NCBI GenBank assembly: GCA_024279075.1
Contig: JAJRRX010000202.1
Coordinates: forward strand, 1 to 5,063
Source: Alphaproteobacteria bacterium
GTDB taxonomy: Bacteria; Pseudomonadota; Alphaproteobacteria; Rhodobacterales; Rhodobacteraceae
DNA length: 5,063 nucleotides
Direction: 5' to 3'
Under the pieces are notes generated by a model. It ran no database searches. It saw only the letters and a program-made list of their open reading frames with translations, and was not told the origin of the DNA. Below, one piece after another: positions 3,838 through 5,063 of the stretch; position 1 is the first letter of the stretch, and each line of letters begins with the position of its first letter. A program made the translations under genes and the position numbers.

Positions 3838-5063
3838 TTAACCAATTATCGAAAACACAGTATAGAACAACGCGACCAAACCAGAAACATGAACCAGAAC
3901 CTCGCTTGCCTCATACAGCGGATTTTTCTTGAGCTTCTTAACCGCATCCTCAAGCCGAACCATCAAGCTCACTTTTGCAACGCGGTTTGCGATACGCATG
4001 GCGGGGTCGGGTGCGGGCAATGGCGGCGCACCATCTGGTGGCGGGCCAATCGCATCATTGAGCAAGCGCCTAAAGTCGCCCTCGAACTGCTCCCGCAAAT
4101 CTGCCCGCAGAATAGGCTTGATCGCCTCAAGCCCATCTTCCAACGTGGTTTTCTCTTCGGGCGTCAGTTCCCGTGCCGCCTGCCGTGCGCGAATGGCACG
4201 GTTTTCGGCGATCTCGGGGTTCATTGCCCGAATATCAAGCGCCCCCTGTCTGCAAGAGTTTATCAAGCTCAAAATCACAGGGGTGTCAGGCAACCACTCG
4301 CTAGCAATTTGGCTGCGCAAGCTTCCTGCAACCTCGACCAAATCCATTTCTACACGCTCGGGGTCGCTGTGATATTTGCTAAACAAATCTCGCAGAATAC
4401 TGGATTCCAAAGATTCTTCCGTCAACCCGTTCGCGTTGAGCGCCCGGTCGAGCGCGTCTTTTATGCGCTGTAGGTGGACCGTGAGGAGGTCAGGTCGCTT
4501 CGCCTCTATTGGCTCTGCAAACACTTCACCACTGTCGCTTTCTATGCAGAGCTTCTCGCTTAAGGGGGTCACATCCCGCAAATACCCCGCCTCAATTCCC
4601 GCAATCAGCCCGTTTACATGCGCTGGCCCCTGCTTCCAGTCCTCCGGCTTGATCCGCGCAATTTTTACCAGCAGCGCACAGGGGAACGGCCTGCCTGCCA
4701 GCGCGGCCTCATACCATTTTATCCAAAAAGACCAATCCTCAGGGTCCGCCACCATCAGCGCCTGCGCATCCTGCCAAAACTGGGCCAGCGGGTTTTGTGC
4801 CCCTTCCCACAGCGGCAGATGCGCAATCGCCCCCCCCGCATCAAGCGCTGCACAATCTGCCCGCAGAGAGGCCCAAGCGTCGGCGGCGGAGGCGGCGTCG
4901 GAGGCGGAGGCGGAGGCGGCGTAGGAGGCGGAGGCGGCGTAGGAGGCGGAGGCGGCGTCGGAGGCGGAGGCGGCGTCGGAGGCGGCGTAGGAGGCGGAGG
5001 CGGCGTCGGAGGCGGAGGCGGAGGCGGAGGCGGCGTAGGAGGCGGAGGCGGCGTAGGAGGCGG
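3838..5063 (-). CDS. Unrecognised Ala-rich repeat protein with Trp-rich module and C-terminal hydrophobic tail (5' end beyond window)
   Basis: I do not recognise a named family. The reading frame is open from the window edge to TAA (3840-3838), giving 407 full residues, numbered here from the edge. An ATG at 4755 exists, but the frame continues 102 codons upstream without a stop, so the true start is outside. Residues 1-61 contain only Ala, Ser, Tyr and Asp, in S-[YD]-A-A-(S-A)n units. Residues 62-150 form a Trp-rich module: AWASLRADCAALDAG, then LPLWEG, then DPEDWSFWIKWYEAALAGRP with a W-x2-W-x2-WYE core (W110, W113, W116, Y117), then DWKQGPAHVNGLIAGIEAG. I recall similar DW..W..WYE segments in hypothetical proteins of Rhodobacterales. 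Residues about 180-330 are charged and helical. A Pro-rich linker (GPPPDGAPPLPAPDP) leads to a final hydrophobic stretch at about 386-407 (SEVLVHVSGLVALFYTVFSIIG), a likely C-terminal membrane anchor. It lies 202 bases before ddl; any link to division is unproven. Confidence 0.8.
   Translation of the reverse strand, partial: ASYAASASYAASASASASDAASASYAASDAASASDAASASYAASASYAASASASDAASAADAWASLRADCAALDAGGAIAHLPLWEGAQNPLAQFWQDAQALMVADPEDWSFWIKWYEAALAGRPFPCALLVKIARIKPEDWKQGPAHVNGLIAGIEAGYLRDVTPLSEKLCIESDSGEVFAEPIEAKRPDLLTVHLQRIKDALDRALNANGLTEESLESSILRDLFSKYHSDPERVEMDLVEVAGSLRSQIASEWLPDTPVILSLINSCRQGALDIRAMNPEIAENRAIRARQAARELTPEEKTTLEDGLEAIKPILRADLREQFEGDFRRLLNDAIGPPPDGAPPLPAPDPAMRIANRVAKVSLMVRLEDAVKKLKKNPLYEASEVLVHVSGLVALFYTVFSIIG
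4830..4837 (-). repeat. G8 homopolymer within the repeat-protein gene
   Basis: Eight consecutive G on the coding strand lie in the codons GCG GGG GGG GCG (Ala-Gly-Gly-Ala), between the Ala/Ser array and the Trp-rich core. Loss of one G gives a stop (TGA) at the codon overlapping the ATG at 4755. Gain of one G gives a TGA just beyond it. Either slip therefore removes the WxxWxxWYE core and everything after it. This resembles a phase-variation tract, although eight bases is short for one. Confidence 0.4.
4879..5063 (-). repeat. In-frame GCC/TCC/TAC/GAC codon array (hexamer-phased tandem repeat)
   Basis: From 5061 to 4879 every codon on the minus strand is GCC, TCC, TAC or GAC (Ala, Ser, Tyr, Asp), and the plus strand reads as GGCGGA blocks broken by GTA or GTC. 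Ten Tyr or Asp codons occur, starting on the plus strand at 4879, 4897, 4921, 4939, 4957, 4975, 4987, 5005, 5035 and 5053. Their spacings are 18, 24, 18, 18, 18, 12, 18, 30 and 18 bases, all multiples of 6. The array runs off the window edge, so its full length is unknown. Length changes in whole hexamers would keep the gene in frame. Confidence 0.9.

Noticed and set aside
3889..4473. Plus-strand open frame of 194 residues opposite the repeat-protein gene
   Set aside because: It has no ribosome site or recognisable motif. The minus frame is longer and continuous to the window edge.
4819..5063. Plus-strand frame starting MRNRPPRIKRC and running into a Gly/Val-rich repeat to the window edge
   Set aside because: The array is also open in this direction as Gly-Gly-Val repeats, but the segment before it looks random, while the minus frame leads directly into a Trp-rich, well-formed protein.

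Overview
The window is part of the division and cell-wall (dcw) cluster of an alphaproteobacterium, most likely a Rhodobacterales/Roseobacter-type organism. This rests on the gene order ddl-ftsQ-ftsA-ftsZ, the moderately GC-rich coding sequence, the style of the FtsA and FtsZ N-termini, and GTAGGGCGGGCTTCAGCCC-type palindromic repeats, which I recall from this group but could not check. All real genes are on the minus strand and read from right to left.

Layout in transcription order. (1) 5063-3838: the 3' part of a large unrecognised gene. It begins inside a low-complexity array coding only Ala, Ser, Tyr and Asp, passes through a Trp-rich module and ends in a hydrophobic C-terminal segment; its true start lies beyond the window. 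(2) 3837-3636: a 202-base gap holding three tandem GTAGGG palindromes and a GC-rich leader in front of ddl. (3) 3635-1816/488: ddl, ftsQ and ftsA, joined by two 4-base ATGA stop/start overlaps, so they are almost certainly co-transcribed and translationally coupled. (4) 487-213: an unusually structured 275-base gap containing a three-tier nested inverted repeat, five copies of ATAGGYGR, two GANTC sites (the CcrM methylation target) and a 17-base palindrome. (5) 212-1: the first 70 codons of ftsZ, cut by the window edge.

The known genes work together. Ddl makes the D-Ala-D-Ala dipeptide for the peptidoglycan precursor. FtsZ forms the cytokinetic ring. FtsA, an actin-like protein, tethers FtsZ to the membrane by its C-terminal amphipathic helix. 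FtsQ is the bitopic membrane protein that links the early ring to the septal synthesis machinery. The break before ftsZ, with its own cluster of sites, suggests ftsZ has independent, possibly cell-cycle-linked, transcription.

The parts worth a second look are the Ala/Ser/Tyr/Asp-repeat protein (with an in-frame hexamer array and a G8 tract that could switch it off), the nested inverted repeat directly after ftsA, and the ATAGGYGR/GANTC cluster before ftsZ. No RNA gene, CRISPR array, transposase or phage gene was found.
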